A DNA stretch of 41,116 nucleotides from Tissierellales bacterium (GTDB lineage Bacteria > Bacillota > Clostridia > Tissierellales > Tissierellaceae), in NCBI GenBank assembly GCA_030146915.1, contig JASLAT010000013.1, forward strand, positions 1-41,116. The letters are read 5' to 3'. The translations under genes were made by a program, and so were the position numbers. The stretch's first letter is position 1. Each line of letters starts with the position of its first letter. The notes under the pieces were generated by a model. It saw nothing but the letters and a program-made list of their open reading frames with translations. It searched no databases and was not told where the DNA came from. This document shows positions 16,157-24,705 of the stretch, piece after piece.

Positions 16157-16675
16157 TTATCCCTCCTCTTGGTCAATATTATCCTTTATCTTTTTATCTA
16201 TTTCTCTTATGATGTCTCTATATTCTGCAGCCTTTTCGTATTCTTCTTTATTTACTGCGTCATTCAAAAGTCTTTTATATTTTTCTTTTTCTTTATTCAT
16301 TTTCATTTTCTTACTACTTTTAGAAGGTATTTTTCCCATATGCTCATCATGCCCGTGGATATTTCTTAATAAAGATGATATCTTACTTTGAAAAGTCTCA
16401 TAACAACTTGCACATCCAAATTTTCCTTCTGTTACCAGCCTTTCATAAGTCATGCCACATATCGAACAAGTATTTTCTTTCTGAACCATCTTCAACTTTT
16501 CTTCATTTTCTATTAAACCTGCAAAAAAATCATTTATAGAAAAAGGAAACTTAAAGTCAAATAAAGCCTCTTTAGAAGCACACTCTTTACACAGATGAAC
16601 TTCCTCCATCTTACCATTCATTATCTTAGTAAAGTGGATAATTGCATCTTTTTCATTACATGATTGACACTTCAT
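16157..16675 (-). CDS. mcsA: McsA, zinc-finger activator of McsB (UvrB/UvrC motif protein)
   Basis: Zinc-binding adaptor that activates McsB kinase. Four CxxC pairs are visible: CQSC at the N-terminus, CKEC, CSIC and CASC. The C-terminal UVR motif is EYEKAAEYRDIIREIDKKI. I use the ATG at 16673-16675 (MKCQSC...), with AGGAGG seven bases upstream; a longer upstream frame exists but crosses the promoter and has no family similarity. The resulting 172 residues fit the family. It heads mcsA-mcsB-clpC. The ctsR repressor gene normally found directly upstream is absent, and I see no CtsR operator in the leader. Confidence 0.94.
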   Translation of the reverse strand: MKCQSCNEKDAIIHFTKIMNGKMEEVHLCKECASKEALFDFKFPFSINDFFAGLIENEEKLKMVQKENTCSICGMTYERLVTEGKFGCASCYETFQSKISSLLRNIHGHDEHMGKIPSKSSKKMKMNKEKEKYKRLLNDAVNKEEYEKAAEYRDIIREIDKKIKDNIDQEEG

Positions 16676-16717
16676 AACTGCACCTCCTATACCATAAATA
16701 TATACCCTTAATAATTT

Positions 16718-16753
16718 ATTATACACTAAAATACAGCAGGGATAAACCTGCTG
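16718..16753 (-). promoter_or_regulatory. mcsA promoter region with hairpin over the -35
   Basis: A TATAAT (16718-16723) lies about 42 bp before mcsA, with a poor -35 (TTTATC, 16741-16746) 17 bp away. That -35 forms the loop of a 7-bp hairpin (CAGCAGG/CCTGCTG, arms 16734-16740 and 16747-16753), which starts 20 bp after the EF-G-like stop and ends in TATTTTAG. The hairpin may act as a weak terminator for the upstream gene, as an operator, or both. Confidence 0.5.
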
Positions 16754-16772
16754 CATCTTACTTTATTGTAGA

Positions 16773-18818
16773 CTATTTATCTATTATTTTTTCCGCTATA
16801 TCTATCGGCACTTCTTCATAACTTAAAAATTTCATACTAAAACTTGCTCTAGATTGAGTCATTGCTCTAAGGTCTATTGCATAGTCAAATACTTCTGCCT
16901 GTGGTGCTTCTGCCCTTACAATCTGATTACCATCATCATCTTGTTCCATACCCATTACTCTTCCTCTTCTTTTATTCATATCTCCCATAATATCTCCCAT
17001 ATATTCTTCGGGAACCTTAATTTCTAATTCCATTATAGGTTCTAATAATATTGGTTCTGCCTCTTTTATTCCTTTTTTAAAAGCCATAGAAGCAGCTATT
17101 TTAAAAGCCATCTCATTGGAATCTACTGGGTGATGAGAGCCATCATGAAGTGTGGCTTTTATATTTACTACTGGAAAGCCTCCTAAAACTCCTTCCTTCC
17201 TGGCTTCCTCTAAACCCTTTTCTACTGCTGGAAAATAGTTTTTAGGAACTGAACCGCCAAATACTTCTTCTTCAAATATAAACTCCTCCTCGCAAGGTTC
17301 AAATCTAATATGAACATCTCCATATTGACCTGCTCCACCTGATTGTTTTTTATGTCTACCCTGAACATCTGATCTTGATTTAATTGTTTCCCTATAAGCA
17401 ATCTTTGGTGTTGAAAGGTCCACTTCTATATCAAATGTATTTTTAAGTTTTTCAGTTATTGCTCTAATTTGCATATTACCTTGACCGCCTATTAGAAGTT
17501 CCTTAGTCTCTGAGTTTCTAACAAGCTCAAAAGTAGGATCTTCTTCATTTAATTTTTTTAATGCAGAACCTAACTTATCCTCATCATCTCTAGTTTTAGC
17601 TTTTACAGCTAAAAATAAGTTTGGTTTAGGATACTCTATTGGCTCATATATAATTTTATTATCCTCACTAGATAGGGTATCTCCTGTTTTTGTCGATTCC
17701 AATCTAGATATGGCTCCAATATCACCAGCGATCAATACATCTGTATCTATTTGCTTTTTACCTCTTAATATGAATACTCCTCCTGGTCTTTCAAACTTAT
17801 CTCTAGTCGAGTTGTATATATTTTCACCTTCTTTTAGCTCTCCAGATAAAACTCTTATTAAACTTAATTTACCTATGTAAGGGTCTATAATTGTTTTAAA
17901 AACAATTGCAGAGAATGGATCATCAGTAGATTTTCCCCTTTGAATCATTTCCCCATTATATTCTCCTATAGGGTTATCTATATCATTAGCTGATGGCAAA
18001 AACTTTTCTATACTCTCTAATAAAAAATCTATGCCTATTGCATGATATGCTGAGCCTACAAAAAGTGGAACTAGCTCACCATCTAATATAGAACATTTTA
18101 TTCCTTCACATATTTCTTCATCTGTAAAACTTTCTCCATCAAAATACTTTAGCATAAGTTCTTCACAAGTCTCAGCTATTTTTTCCTGTATTATAAATCT
18201 TAGCTCCTTTATTTTTGGAATATAACTTTCATCCATATCTTTTATCTCTACATCTTCACTATCATAAAGATATTCTTTATTATTAATAATATCCACAAAG
18301 CCAATAAATTGACCTTCTGAGTATATTGGTAGAGTAAAAGGTATAATCTTTTGATCGAATTTCAAATTAATATCTTCTAATAATACTTCAAAGTCTATAT
18401 CTTCTTTGTCCATTTTATTCAAAAATATAAACCTTGGGGTGTTATACTTTTCTAAATTTTTCCAAGCCTTCTCTGTTCCAACTTCAATTCCTGAACTTGC
18501 ATCAATAACCAATATTGTAGATTCAGATGCTCTTTTTGCTCCATACATTTCTCCTATAAAATCAAAATATCCTGGAGTATCCAAAATATTATATTTTATA
18601 TTTTTATATTCTAATGGAATAGAACTTGTAGCTATTGAAACACATCTTTGTATCTCTTCATCTTTAAAATCAGAAATAGTATTTCCATCATCAACCCTAC
18701 CTTGTCTACTTATAGCTCCTGATACATACAATGCTGCTTCTGTTAAAGTAGTTTTTCCACTACTACTATGTCCTAAAAGTGCAATATTTCTTATCCTGTC
18801 AGCTGAATATATTTTCAT
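16773..18818 (-). CDS. EF-G-like translational GTPase (EF-G2/FusA2 type)
   Basis: Five-domain GTPase resembling EF-G but from the divergent EF-G2 branch. G1 is GHSSSGKTT (16-24), G3 is DTPGYFDF (80-87), and G4 is NKMD. Domain IV includes KKQSGGAGQYGDVHIRFEP. In canonical EF-G, G3 reads DTPGHVDF; the catalytic His is Tyr84 here, as in other EF-G2-type proteins. G1 also differs from the EF-G form AHIDAGKTT. The ATG at 18816-18818 is eight bases after AGGAGG. It is unlikely to be the main translocase; fusA is normally in the str operon. The role is unproven: translation-related or ribosome-protection-like. It precedes mcsA, separated by a weak hairpin. Confidence 0.88.
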   Translation of the reverse strand: MKIYSADRIRNIALLGHSSSGKTTLTEAALYVSGAISRQGRVDDGNTISDFKDEEIQRCVSIATSSIPLEYKNIKYNILDTPGYFDFIGEMYGAKRASESTILVIDASSGIEVGTEKAWKNLEKYNTPRFIFLNKMDKEDIDFEVLLEDINLKFDQKIIPFTLPIYSEGQFIGFVDIINNKEYLYDSEDVEIKDMDESYIPKIKELRFIIQEKIAETCEELMLKYFDGESFTDEEICEGIKCSILDGELVPLFVGSAYHAIGIDFLLESIEKFLPSANDIDNPIGEYNGEMIQRGKSTDDPFSAIVFKTIIDPYIGKLSLIRVLSGELKEGENIYNSTRDKFERPGGVFILRGKKQIDTDVLIAGDIGAISRLESTKTGDTLSSEDNKIIYEPIEYPKPNLFLAVKAKTRDDEDKLGSALKKLNEEDPTFELVRNSETKELLIGGQGNMQIRAITEKLKNTFDIEVDLSTPKIAYRETIKSRSDVQGRHKKQSGGAGQYGDVHIRFEPCEEEFIFEEEVFGGSVPKNYFPAVEKGLEEARKEGVLGGFPVVNIKATLHDGSHHPVDSNEMAFKIAASMAFKKGIKEAEPILLEPIMELEIKVPEEYMGDIMGDMNKRRGRVMGMEQDDDGNQIVRAEAPQAEVFDYAIDLRAMTQSRASFSMKFLSYEEVPIDIAEKIIDK

Positions 18819-18914
18819 ATACAACGCCTCCTAGCTTATAAGTTTAATTATTAGAAAATTGTTACTATTCTATATATAATATTACCATAAATTTCTCTTT
18901 TATCCTAGCAAAAT

Positions 18915-18940
18915 AAAATAGAGCCATATGGCTCTATTTT
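18915..18940 (-). terminator. Terminator after the AI-2E family gene
   Basis: Perfect 26-bp palindrome (AAAATAGAGCCAT and its complement) centred at 18927, with T-rich flanks on both sides. It contains the TAG stop of the AI-2E family gene and can work in either direction. Confidence 0.85.
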
Positions 18941-20091
18941 ATATAGTCTTTAGTTTCGGTTGGTAAGTTTTTCTTTCTTAACCTATTTTCAACATGATCT
19001 TTAATCAAAGAATATATAAGAGTAAATAAAGGTACTCCTATAATCAAACCAATCAATCCTAATAATTTACCTGTTATCATTAAAGAAAATAGAATCCAAA
19101 AAGCTGATATTCCTAAAGAATCTCCCAGTATTTTTGGGCCTATTATATTACCATCAATTTGCTGTATAACTATTATTATAACTATAAACCAAAGTGCTTT
19201 TACAGGTGCTTCAAAAAAGATAATTACAAATGATGGAACTGCACCAATAAAAGGTCCAAAAAAAGGTATTATATTTGTTAGTCCTATTATAAATGACACT
19301 AAAATAGTAAAAGGAATTTTAAATAAGCTTAAAATTATAAAAGTTAAAACTCCTACTATAAAAGAATCTAATAACTTTCCACCTATAAATCTACTAAATA
19401 TCCTATTAGCTCTGTTGGTAATTTCTACTAATCTCTCTGCTCTTTCCTTTGAAAAACTTGCATAATTTACTTTTTTTACCAAAGCAATAAAGTTTTCCTT
19501 ATCCATTAATAAGTATATAGACACGATTACTCCTATTACTATATTCCAAATACTAGATAAAAATCCCTTTATAAAGTTTGCAAACTTAGGTATTAAACTA
19601 GCTGTATAATCTATTGACTGATTTATAATTTCATCCCATTTCTCTACAACTATTTGTGAAAGCTCTTTATTTATTGATAACTTATTGTTAATATCCATAA
19701 GCAGCTTACTTGTATCTTCTATATAATATGGTATATTGTTAACTATTCCAGATAAACTAGATATAATTTGCGGGAAAACAAAGTTTGAAAATACATATAA
19801 AATTAAAATCACAGTGATATAAGTTAATATAATTGAGGTTATTCTCTTTGACTTATTCTTAATTTTAAACTTATCTAATAACCGTTTTTCATAAAATACT
19901 AGTATAAAATTAAATAAATAACTCATCACAAACCCAATTATAAATGGGTAAAATATCTTTATAGAGCTATCAACCTTATTTTTAAAAATATTTACTTGAG
20001 ATGTTATCTGAAAAAAAACTATACTTAAAAAGATTACTATTAATGAATATACGGCAATTGTTGTATGTTTTTTATTCCATTCAATTTTCAA
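18934..20091 (-). CDS. AI-2E family transporter (YtvI/PerM-like membrane protein)
   Basis: Polytopic membrane protein of 385 residues. It has an N-terminal pair of hydrophobic segments, a third at about 80-105, a long middle stretch, and four or more segments after residue 160, including FIIGLTNIIPFFGPFIGAVPS, the conserved signature of the AI-2E/PerM family. IGGKLLDSFIVG and GPKILGDSLGISAFWIL are also typical. Substrates are unclear; only some members have been linked to autoinducer-2 or to Na+/H+ exchange. The TTG start at 20089-20091 lies six bases after AGGAGG; an ATG overlapping that site is rejected. A terminator directly upstream leaves no promoter space, so it is probably expressed by read-through from the sirtuin gene. 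Confidence 0.88.
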   Translation of the reverse strand: MKIEWNKKHTTIAVYSLIVIFLSIVFFQITSQVNIFKNKVDSSIKIFYPFIIGFVMSYLFNFILVFYEKRLLDKFKIKNKSKRITSIILTYITVILILYVFSNFVFPQIISSLSGIVNNIPYYIEDTSKLLMDINNKLSINKELSQIVVEKWDEIINQSIDYTASLIPKFANFIKGFLSSIWNIVIGVIVSIYLLMDKENFIALVKKVNYASFSKERAERLVEITNRANRIFSRFIGGKLLDSFIVGVLTFIILSLFKIPFTILVSFIIGLTNIIPFFGPFIGAVPSFVIIFFEAPVKALWFIVIIIVIQQIDGNIIGPKILGDSLGISAFWILFSLMITGKLLGLIGLIIGVPLFTLIYSLIKDHVENRLRKKNLPTETKDYIK

Positions 20092-20106
20092 AAGCATCCT
20101 CCTTAG

Positions 20107-20139
20107 ATAAAAAATGTCCTAAAATATAGGACATTTTTT
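20107..20139 (-). terminator. Terminator between sirtuin and AI-2E family gene
   Basis: Stem AAAATGTCCT/AGGACATTTT (20111-20120 and 20128-20137) with 7-nt loop and T-rich tails on both strands. On the minus strand the U-run is followed within about 15 bp by the next start codon. Confidence 0.88.
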
Positions 20140-20142
20140 GTG

Positions 20143-20865
20143 TTATATAATTTCTGATAAAATTTTTCCAATACTATCATTAAATACTAAGCTAGCGTCA
20201 CCTGTATATGGAGTATCCGACTTATTTATTAGAACTAAATCATCTCCAGTAAAGTATCTAACTAAACCAGCTGCAGGGTAAACTCTTAATGAGGTTCCTC
20301 CAACAATTAGTAAATCTGCAGCAGCTATATGCTCAACTGCTGATTGCATTACTGACATATCTAATGACTCCCCATATAAAACTACATCAGGCTTAACAAC
20401 TCCCCCACAAGAGTTACATCTAGGTACCAATTCCCCACTTATAATATCTTCTAAATCGTGATGAGTATTGCAATCCATACAATAATTTCTAAGTATAGAT
20501 CCATGTAACTCTAATACATTTTTAGATCCTGCAGCCTGATGTAAGCCGTCTATATTCTGGGTTACTACTGCTTTTAATTTTCCCATATCTTCTAACTTAG
20601 CTAGAGCTAGATGAGCCTTATTAGGCTTAGCTTCTAAATGTATCATATTTTTCTTATAAAAATTAAAAAATTCTTCCATCTCTCTATCAAAACATTGACG
20701 ACTCAACATATACTCAGGTTCCCTATCTCTACCGTCCATTCCACTATAAAGACCTGTTTCTGATCTAAAGTCAGGTATATCACTTTCTGTAGATACACCT
20801 GCCCCTCCAAAAAAAACTATATTGTTACTCTTATCAACTAATTCTCTTAACTTATCAATCTTCAT
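20143..20865 (-). CDS. cobB: NAD-dependent protein deacylase (sirtuin, CobB/Sir2)
   Basis: Removes acyl groups from lysines using NAD. The Rossmann-fold signature GAGVSTESDIPDFRS is at residues 21-35, followed by TQNIDGLHQAAG and the catalytic His in LELHGS. The zinc site is two Cys pairs, CMDC and CNSC. GGTSLRVYPAAGL binds NAD. The ATG at 20863-20865 has AGGAGG six bases upstream; an upstream in-frame extension has no family similarity. The 240-residue length is normal. It closes a close-packed run: aminotransferase, two YcxB-like proteins, sirtuin. Confidence 0.96.
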   Translation of the reverse strand: MKIDKLRELVDKSNNIVFFGGAGVSTESDIPDFRSETGLYSGMDGRDREPEYMLSRQCFDREMEEFFNFYKKNMIHLEAKPNKAHLALAKLEDMGKLKAVVTQNIDGLHQAAGSKNVLELHGSILRNYCMDCNTHHDLEDIISGELVPRCNSCGGVVKPDVVLYGESLDMSVMQSAVEHIAAADLLIVGGTSLRVYPAAGLVRYFTGDDLVLINKSDTPYTGDASLVFNDSIGKILSEII

Positions 20866-20881
20866 TGAATTCCTCCTAGAA

Positions 20882-21397
20882 CTACTTTTCAATTTTAGAA
20901 GTTATTAAACTTAAAAATCTATCTTCTTCCATTTCAGTATCAAAAACTCTCCTAGGTATTATATACCCGTAATCTAAGGTTGTAAAAATAAATATAAACT
21001 CCTCTACTTTTTCAACTGTTTTAATTCTTTTCCAAATTATTCTTGAACTTATTGGGTTGTTTTCATCATAAATACCATCATTTTTTATTATAAGATTTTT
21101 TTCTTCAAGTATGCTAGAATCTTTTCTAATATTAAATCTAAGTTTTGTAGAAATTATTAGCTTGAATACTAAATACTCTAAAAAACTCCAAACAAAGAGC
21201 GCTAAGATATAAAACAAGAATAATTTTAAAAAGCTAACTGTAAATTCTCTATATATAAAATATAAGATTATAGCAAGAGTTATAGCTACAAATAATTTTT
21301 GATATATATATATTTTTAAAACCATTGGTGAACTTCTTATATACTTTTTATTGAAATCTAAATACTCATTCTCTGTTAGTTTATAATTTAATTCCAT
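20882..21397 (-). CDS. YcxB-like membrane protein, copy 1
   Basis: Small membrane protein of 171 residues with the layout of YcxB-like proteins: a short N-terminal strand region (NYKLTENEYLDFN), a hydrophobic hairpin near residues 33-75, and a soluble C-terminal domain with IIWKRIKTVEKVEEFIFIF and GYIIPRRVFDTEMEEDRFL. It is a paralogue of the next gene upstream: both open with a YKL-E-Y-FN pattern and end with an IP-x2-F-x5-E-x3-FL pattern. Function unknown. Spacing to neighbours is 8 and 16 bp, so it is co-transcribed. It keeps the usual YcxB IPRR/IPKR motif, unlike its partner. Confidence 0.8.
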   Translation of the reverse strand: MELNYKLTENEYLDFNKKYIRSSPMVLKIYIYQKLFVAITLAIILYFIYREFTVSFLKLFLFYILALFVWSFLEYLVFKLIISTKLRFNIRKDSSILEEKNLIIKNDGIYDENNPISSRIIWKRIKTVEKVEEFIFIFTTLDYGYIIPRRVFDTEMEEDRFLSLITSKIEK

Positions 21398-21405
21398 CCA
21401 CTCAC

Positions 21406-21939
21406 CTAACTTATATTAAATTTATTTACTTTAGATAAAAATTCTTGCTTCTCTTCTTCATTTTTAAAAAACTTAAGAGGAATTAGGTAAACAGATTCAG
21501 AACTTAAGTATATATATAAAGAATCATTTGTCTCTTCTATTTCAACAACTTCGTCTGATGCAAATATAGATTTTTCTTGTCCTTTTTTATCCTTTATTAT
21601 TTCATATATACCATCATCTTTAACTTCTAATACTCTTTCATCTAAAAGAAACTTATTTTCCTCTTCCATAAAAACTCTCTCTAGTCTTTTGTGTATAGAT
21701 TTTTCTAGCATTTTTGGAAAATACAAAATCCATCCTAAACAAGCTACTATATATATTGGAATTACTATTTTACTTGAATAGTTTACTTTGTATACTAATA
21801 TCAAAGCCAAAACAGTAAATACTATAGGCATAAAAAATCTTTGTATTTTCATACTTCTATTAATTTTAGGAAATTTTGTCATATGATTTAAATTAAATTT
21901 AAAATAATCTTCCTTTTCTAATTTATATGTTATTCTCAT
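21406..21939 (-). CDS. YcxB-like membrane protein, copy 2
   Basis: 177-residue paralogue of the neighbouring downstream gene, with the same order: ITYKLEKEDYFKFN, two hydrophobic segments at about 35-70, and a C-terminal domain ending in SVYLIPLKFFKNEEEKQEFL. The region around EVVEIEETNDSLYIYL replaces the usual W-x2-I start of the YcxB domain, and IPLKFF replaces IPRRVF, so this copy has diverged more. It starts nine bases after the aminotransferase stop. No function is established for the family; the pair suggests a tandem duplication. Confidence 0.78.
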   Translation of the reverse strand: MRITYKLEKEDYFKFNLNHMTKFPKINRSMKIQRFFMPIVFTVLALILVYKVNYSSKIVIPIYIVACLGWILYFPKMLEKSIHKRLERVFMEEENKFLLDERVLEVKDDGIYEIIKDKKGQEKSIFASDEVVEIEETNDSLYIYLSSESVYLIPLKFFKNEEEKQEFLSKVNKFNIS

Positions 21940-21948
21940 CTTATCCTC

Positions 21949-23118
21949 CTACCCCTTCAAGTTTTTAACTGCTTTGGAAATACCATCTAAAGCAATCATT
22001 AAATTTTTTCTGCTAGTTGCTACATTTAATCTAAAGTATTTATCTCCACCACATCCATAATCTTTACCATTATTTAACAGTATATTCCCTTCTTCTATTA
22101 AAGCTTTATATATTTCATCTGAACTCTTATTTATATTAGAAAAATCCAACCACATTAGATAAGTTGCTTCAGGCTTATAGACTTTAATGGAATCTATATT
22201 TTCTTCAATATATGAAATCACATATTCCATATTTCCACTTATATAGTTTAATAAATCTTCCAACCAATCCTCTCCATGATCATACGCAGCTCTCATTGCT
22301 TCTTTAGAAAATACATTTGTAGGAGATATTCTAAACTTATTGAGAGATTTAATAAACTTTCTCTTTATATCCCTATTAGGTATTATAGCACATGATGTGT
22401 TTATACCAGCTAAATTAAAAGTTTTACTTGGAGATATCAAGCTTATCGATATCTCCCTAGCATCCTTAGATATACTTCCAATGGGTATATATGTATTATC
22501 ATCTATAATAAGATCAGAATGTATATCATCTGAAATAATAAAAATATTATACTTTATAGCTAAATTAACTATTTTTTCAAGCTCTTCTAAGTTCCAAACC
22601 CTACCTGTAGGATTTTGTGGATTACAAAGTATCATGGCTTTCGCTTTTTTCATCTGTTCCTCTAATTCTATATAATTAATTTTATACCCATCTTTAGTTT
22701 TTATTAATGGATTTTCTACTACTTCTAACCCATGATTTTTTACTGCTTCATAAAATGGTGGATATACAGGAGGCTGTATGATTACACCATCTCCTCTTTT
22801 AAATAAAGAAAATAATATTAAATTTAAAGATGTTAGTACACTTGGAGATAAAACCAACCAACTTTTATCAATTTTATAACTGTTTCTCTTGTAGTTCCAG
22901 TCTATTATTGATTGATATATCCCATCATCTATATTAAAATATCCAAAAACACCTTCATCCAGTCTATTTTTTATTGACTTTTTAATTATTTCTGGGGACT
23001 TAAAGTCCATATCTGCCACCCATAGGGGTAATATATCTTTTTTATATCCATCTATCTTAGCCCACTTTACAGAGTCAGTTTTTCTTCGATCTATAATTAA
23101 GTCAAATCTTTCATCCAA
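21949..23118 (-). CDS. PLP-dependent aminotransferase, MalY/PatB (cystathionine beta-lyase) type
   Basis: Fold type I PLP enzyme of 389 residues, closest in pattern to MalY/PatB C-S lyases. It begins RRKTDSVKWAKIDGYKKDILPLWVADMDF (shown in parts: KTDSVKW, LPLWVADMDF), then ILCNPQNPTGRVW, SDDIHSDLII, and the PLP lysine in SPSKTFNLAGI; the C-terminal arginine region is FRLNVATSR. Members cleave cystathionine or other Cys conjugates to pyruvate, ammonia and a thiol; the exact substrate cannot be read here. The start is TTG at 23116-23118 after a GAGGTGAT site. It heads the four-gene run ending in the sirtuin. Confidence 0.9.
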   Translation of the reverse strand: MDERFDLIIDRRKTDSVKWAKIDGYKKDILPLWVADMDFKSPEIIKKSIKNRLDEGVFGYFNIDDGIYQSIIDWNYKRNSYKIDKSWLVLSPSVLTSLNLILFSLFKRGDGVIIQPPVYPPFYEAVKNHGLEVVENPLIKTKDGYKINYIELEEQMKKAKAMILCNPQNPTGRVWNLEELEKIVNLAIKYNIFIISDDIHSDLIIDDNTYIPIGSISKDAREISISLISPSKTFNLAGINTSCAIIPNRDIKRKFIKSLNKFRISPTNVFSKEAMRAAYDHGEDWLEDLLNYISGNMEYVISYIEENIDSIKVYKPEATYLMWLDFSNINKSSDEIYKALIEEGNILLNNGKDYGCGGDKYFRLNVATSRKNLMIALDGISKAVKNLKG

Positions 23119-23135
23119 AATATCACCTCAATATA

Positions 23136-23158
23136 AGTATATCATTATTTTGAAAAAT
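23136..23158 (-). promoter_or_regulatory. Extended -10 promoter of the MalY-type operon with a weak CodY-like box
   Basis: TGA then TATACT on the minus strand (23136-23144), about 20 bp before the TTG start. Just upstream, ATTTTTCAAAATAAT (23144-23158) matches 11 of 15 positions of the CodY box AATTTTCWGAAAATT. This is suggestive only, since AT-rich DNA gives such matches. Confidence 0.4.
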
Positions 23159-23172
23159 TTTTATGTAAATAT

Positions 23173-23205
23173 AAAAAAAACTCCAGGTTTCCCTGAAGTT
23201 TTTTT
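23173..23205 (-). terminator. Terminator after the AGCS symporter
   Basis: Stem AACT-C-CAGG against CCTG-A-AGTT (one mismatch; 23179-23187 and 23192-23200), extended by A:T pairs, with T-runs of seven or more on both sides. Confidence 0.85.
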
Positions 23206-23212
23206 ATATCAC

Positions 23213-24616
23213 TTAAGCTCTTTCAGATGCTTTTTCAGCTAAACTAGCTTCCTTTGCTAAAGCATCTTCTTTCGCAAAAAATTCTCTAGTTAGTTTAACA
23301 ACTACTTTACTAAGTCCTAATACCCCTATTAAGTTCGGTATAGCCATTAAACCATTAAACACGTCTGATACACCCCAAAGTAAATCTAATTTTGTCATAG
23401 CCCCTATTGCTACTAAAGGTATCCAAACGATCCTATATATTTTAACTGTCCCTTCTCCAAATAAAAAGTTTAAACTTACTTCTCCATAATATGACCAAGA
23501 TAGTAAAGTTGATAATGCAAAGAATAAAAGTCCAAAAGTTACAATGTATCCACCTATATTACCAGGTAGTGCTGCATTAAATGCTGATATTGTAAGAACT
23601 GCTCCATCCTGTCCTGAAGTCCAAACTCCTGTAATTATAATAGCTAAAGCTGTTATAGTACAAACTACTATTGAAGACATGAATACTTCAAATATACCCC
23701 ATAATCCTTGCCTAACTGGGTGATCTGTAGCTGCAGGTGCATGGGCTATTGGTGCACTACCTAAACCAGCCTCATTAGAGAAAACACCACGAGCAATACC
23801 AGATCTCATAGCCATCGCTATTGTTGATCCTGCAAATCCTCCTACTGCTGCTTTAGTAGTAAAGGCCAATTTAAATATTTCTCCAAAAGCTGCAGGAACT
23901 TTTGAGAAGTTAAGTATAACTATTGCCAATCCTCCACCTACGTAAAAAATTGCCATAAATGGTACTAGTAACTCTGTTATCTTAGCAATACGTTTAAGAC
24001 CCCCAAAAAGTGCTAGTCCTACTATTACTGCTAATACAACACCTGTAAGTACTTTATTAATACCAAAAGTCATTTCTAATGATTCTGCTACTGAGTTAGA
24101 TTGAATCATATTTCCTGTTCCTAGTGCTGCAATCGCAGCAAATACTGCAAACATTTTTGCTAGTATAGGTTTATTTAATCCATTTTGTAAGTAATACATA
24201 GGTCCCCCGACTAAACTTCCATCTTCTCTATGTCCCCTATATTCAATACTAAGTACAACCTCTGAAAATTTAGTTGCCATACCAAAGAATGCTGATAGCC
24301 ACATCCAGAATATAGATCCTGGTCCCCCCATTGCTATCGCTGAAGCAACTCCGGCTATGTTACCTGTCCCTAAGGTTGCTGCTAAAGCTGTTGCCATGGC
24401 CTGAAAAGGTGTTATTTCTCCTTCCCCTTGACTTTCACCCTTATCTTTCTTAAATACCTTAAATAATGTTGAATCAAATACATATTTAAGTCTTCTAATA
24501 GTAAAAAAGTCTGTTTTAACCGTCATAAATATACCTGTTCCGACGATTAGTAGTAACATTGCAGGTCCCCATACAACTGCATTGATACTATTAATTACTC
24601 CCATCAAATTGTCCAT
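23213..24616 (-). CDS. Sodium/alanine (glycine) symporter, AGCS family
   Basis: Integral membrane carrier taking up alanine or glycine with Na+. Family signatures are visible: ATALAATLGTGNIAGVASAIAMGGPGSIFWMW (in parts), GGPMYYL, GIARGVFSNEAGLGSAPIAHA and ALSTLLSWSYYGE. About ten or eleven hydrophobic segments span nearly the whole length of 467 residues; the C-terminus is a short Ala/Glu/Lys-rich tail. Two ATGs compete at the start, 24622 (three bases after AGGAGG) and 24616 (nine bases); I prefer 24616. It is a single-gene unit with a terminator, and a CodY-type box lies just upstream of its promoter. Confidence 0.95.
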   Translation of the reverse strand: MDNLMGVINSINAVVWGPAMLLLIVGTGIFMTVKTDFFTIRRLKYVFDSTLFKVFKKDKGESQGEGEITPFQAMATALAATLGTGNIAGVASAIAMGGPGSIFWMWLSAFFGMATKFSEVVLSIEYRGHREDGSLVGGPMYYLQNGLNKPILAKMFAVFAAIAALGTGNMIQSNSVAESLEMTFGINKVLTGVVLAVIVGLALFGGLKRIAKITELLVPFMAIFYVGGGLAIVILNFSKVPAAFGEIFKLAFTTKAAVGGFAGSTIAMAMRSGIARGVFSNEAGLGSAPIAHAPAATDHPVRQGLWGIFEVFMSSIVVCTITALAIIITGVWTSGQDGAVLTISAFNAALPGNIGGYIVTFGLLFFALSTLLSWSYYGEVSLNFLFGEGTVKIYRIVWIPLVAIGAMTKLDLLWGVSDVFNGLMAIPNLIGVLGLSKVVVKLTREFFAKEDALAKEASLAEKASERA

Positions 24617-24633
24617 TAACATTGTCCTCCTTC

Positions 24634-24652
24634 AAGTAATATAATATTACTT
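24634..24652 (-). repeat. Perfect 19-bp palindrome in the AGCS leader
   Basis: AAGTAATAT, one base, ATATTACTT. It ends directly before the AAGGAGG site of the symporter gene, so in RNA it would form a hairpin abutting the ribosome binding site. Confidence 0.6.
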
Positions 24653-24705
24653 TTCTAAATATAAGCTTTCAAGGTTTTTTTGGATTAGTAAACCTACTTG
24701 TCCAT

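Noticed and set aside
16676..16756. In-frame upstream extension of mcsA (27 residues)
   Set aside because: It runs through the promoter and hairpin, has no ribosome binding site, and does not resemble McsA; the ATG at 16675 has an AGGAGG and gives the expected CxxC start.
18406..18834. Long open frame on the plus strand opposite the EF-G-like gene, and similar ones opposite radA, clpC, ileS and the SAF dehydrogenase
   Set aside because: They lie fully within well-supported genes, lack ribosome binding sites and give low-complexity translations rich in Ser, Phe and Leu, typical of antisense frames.
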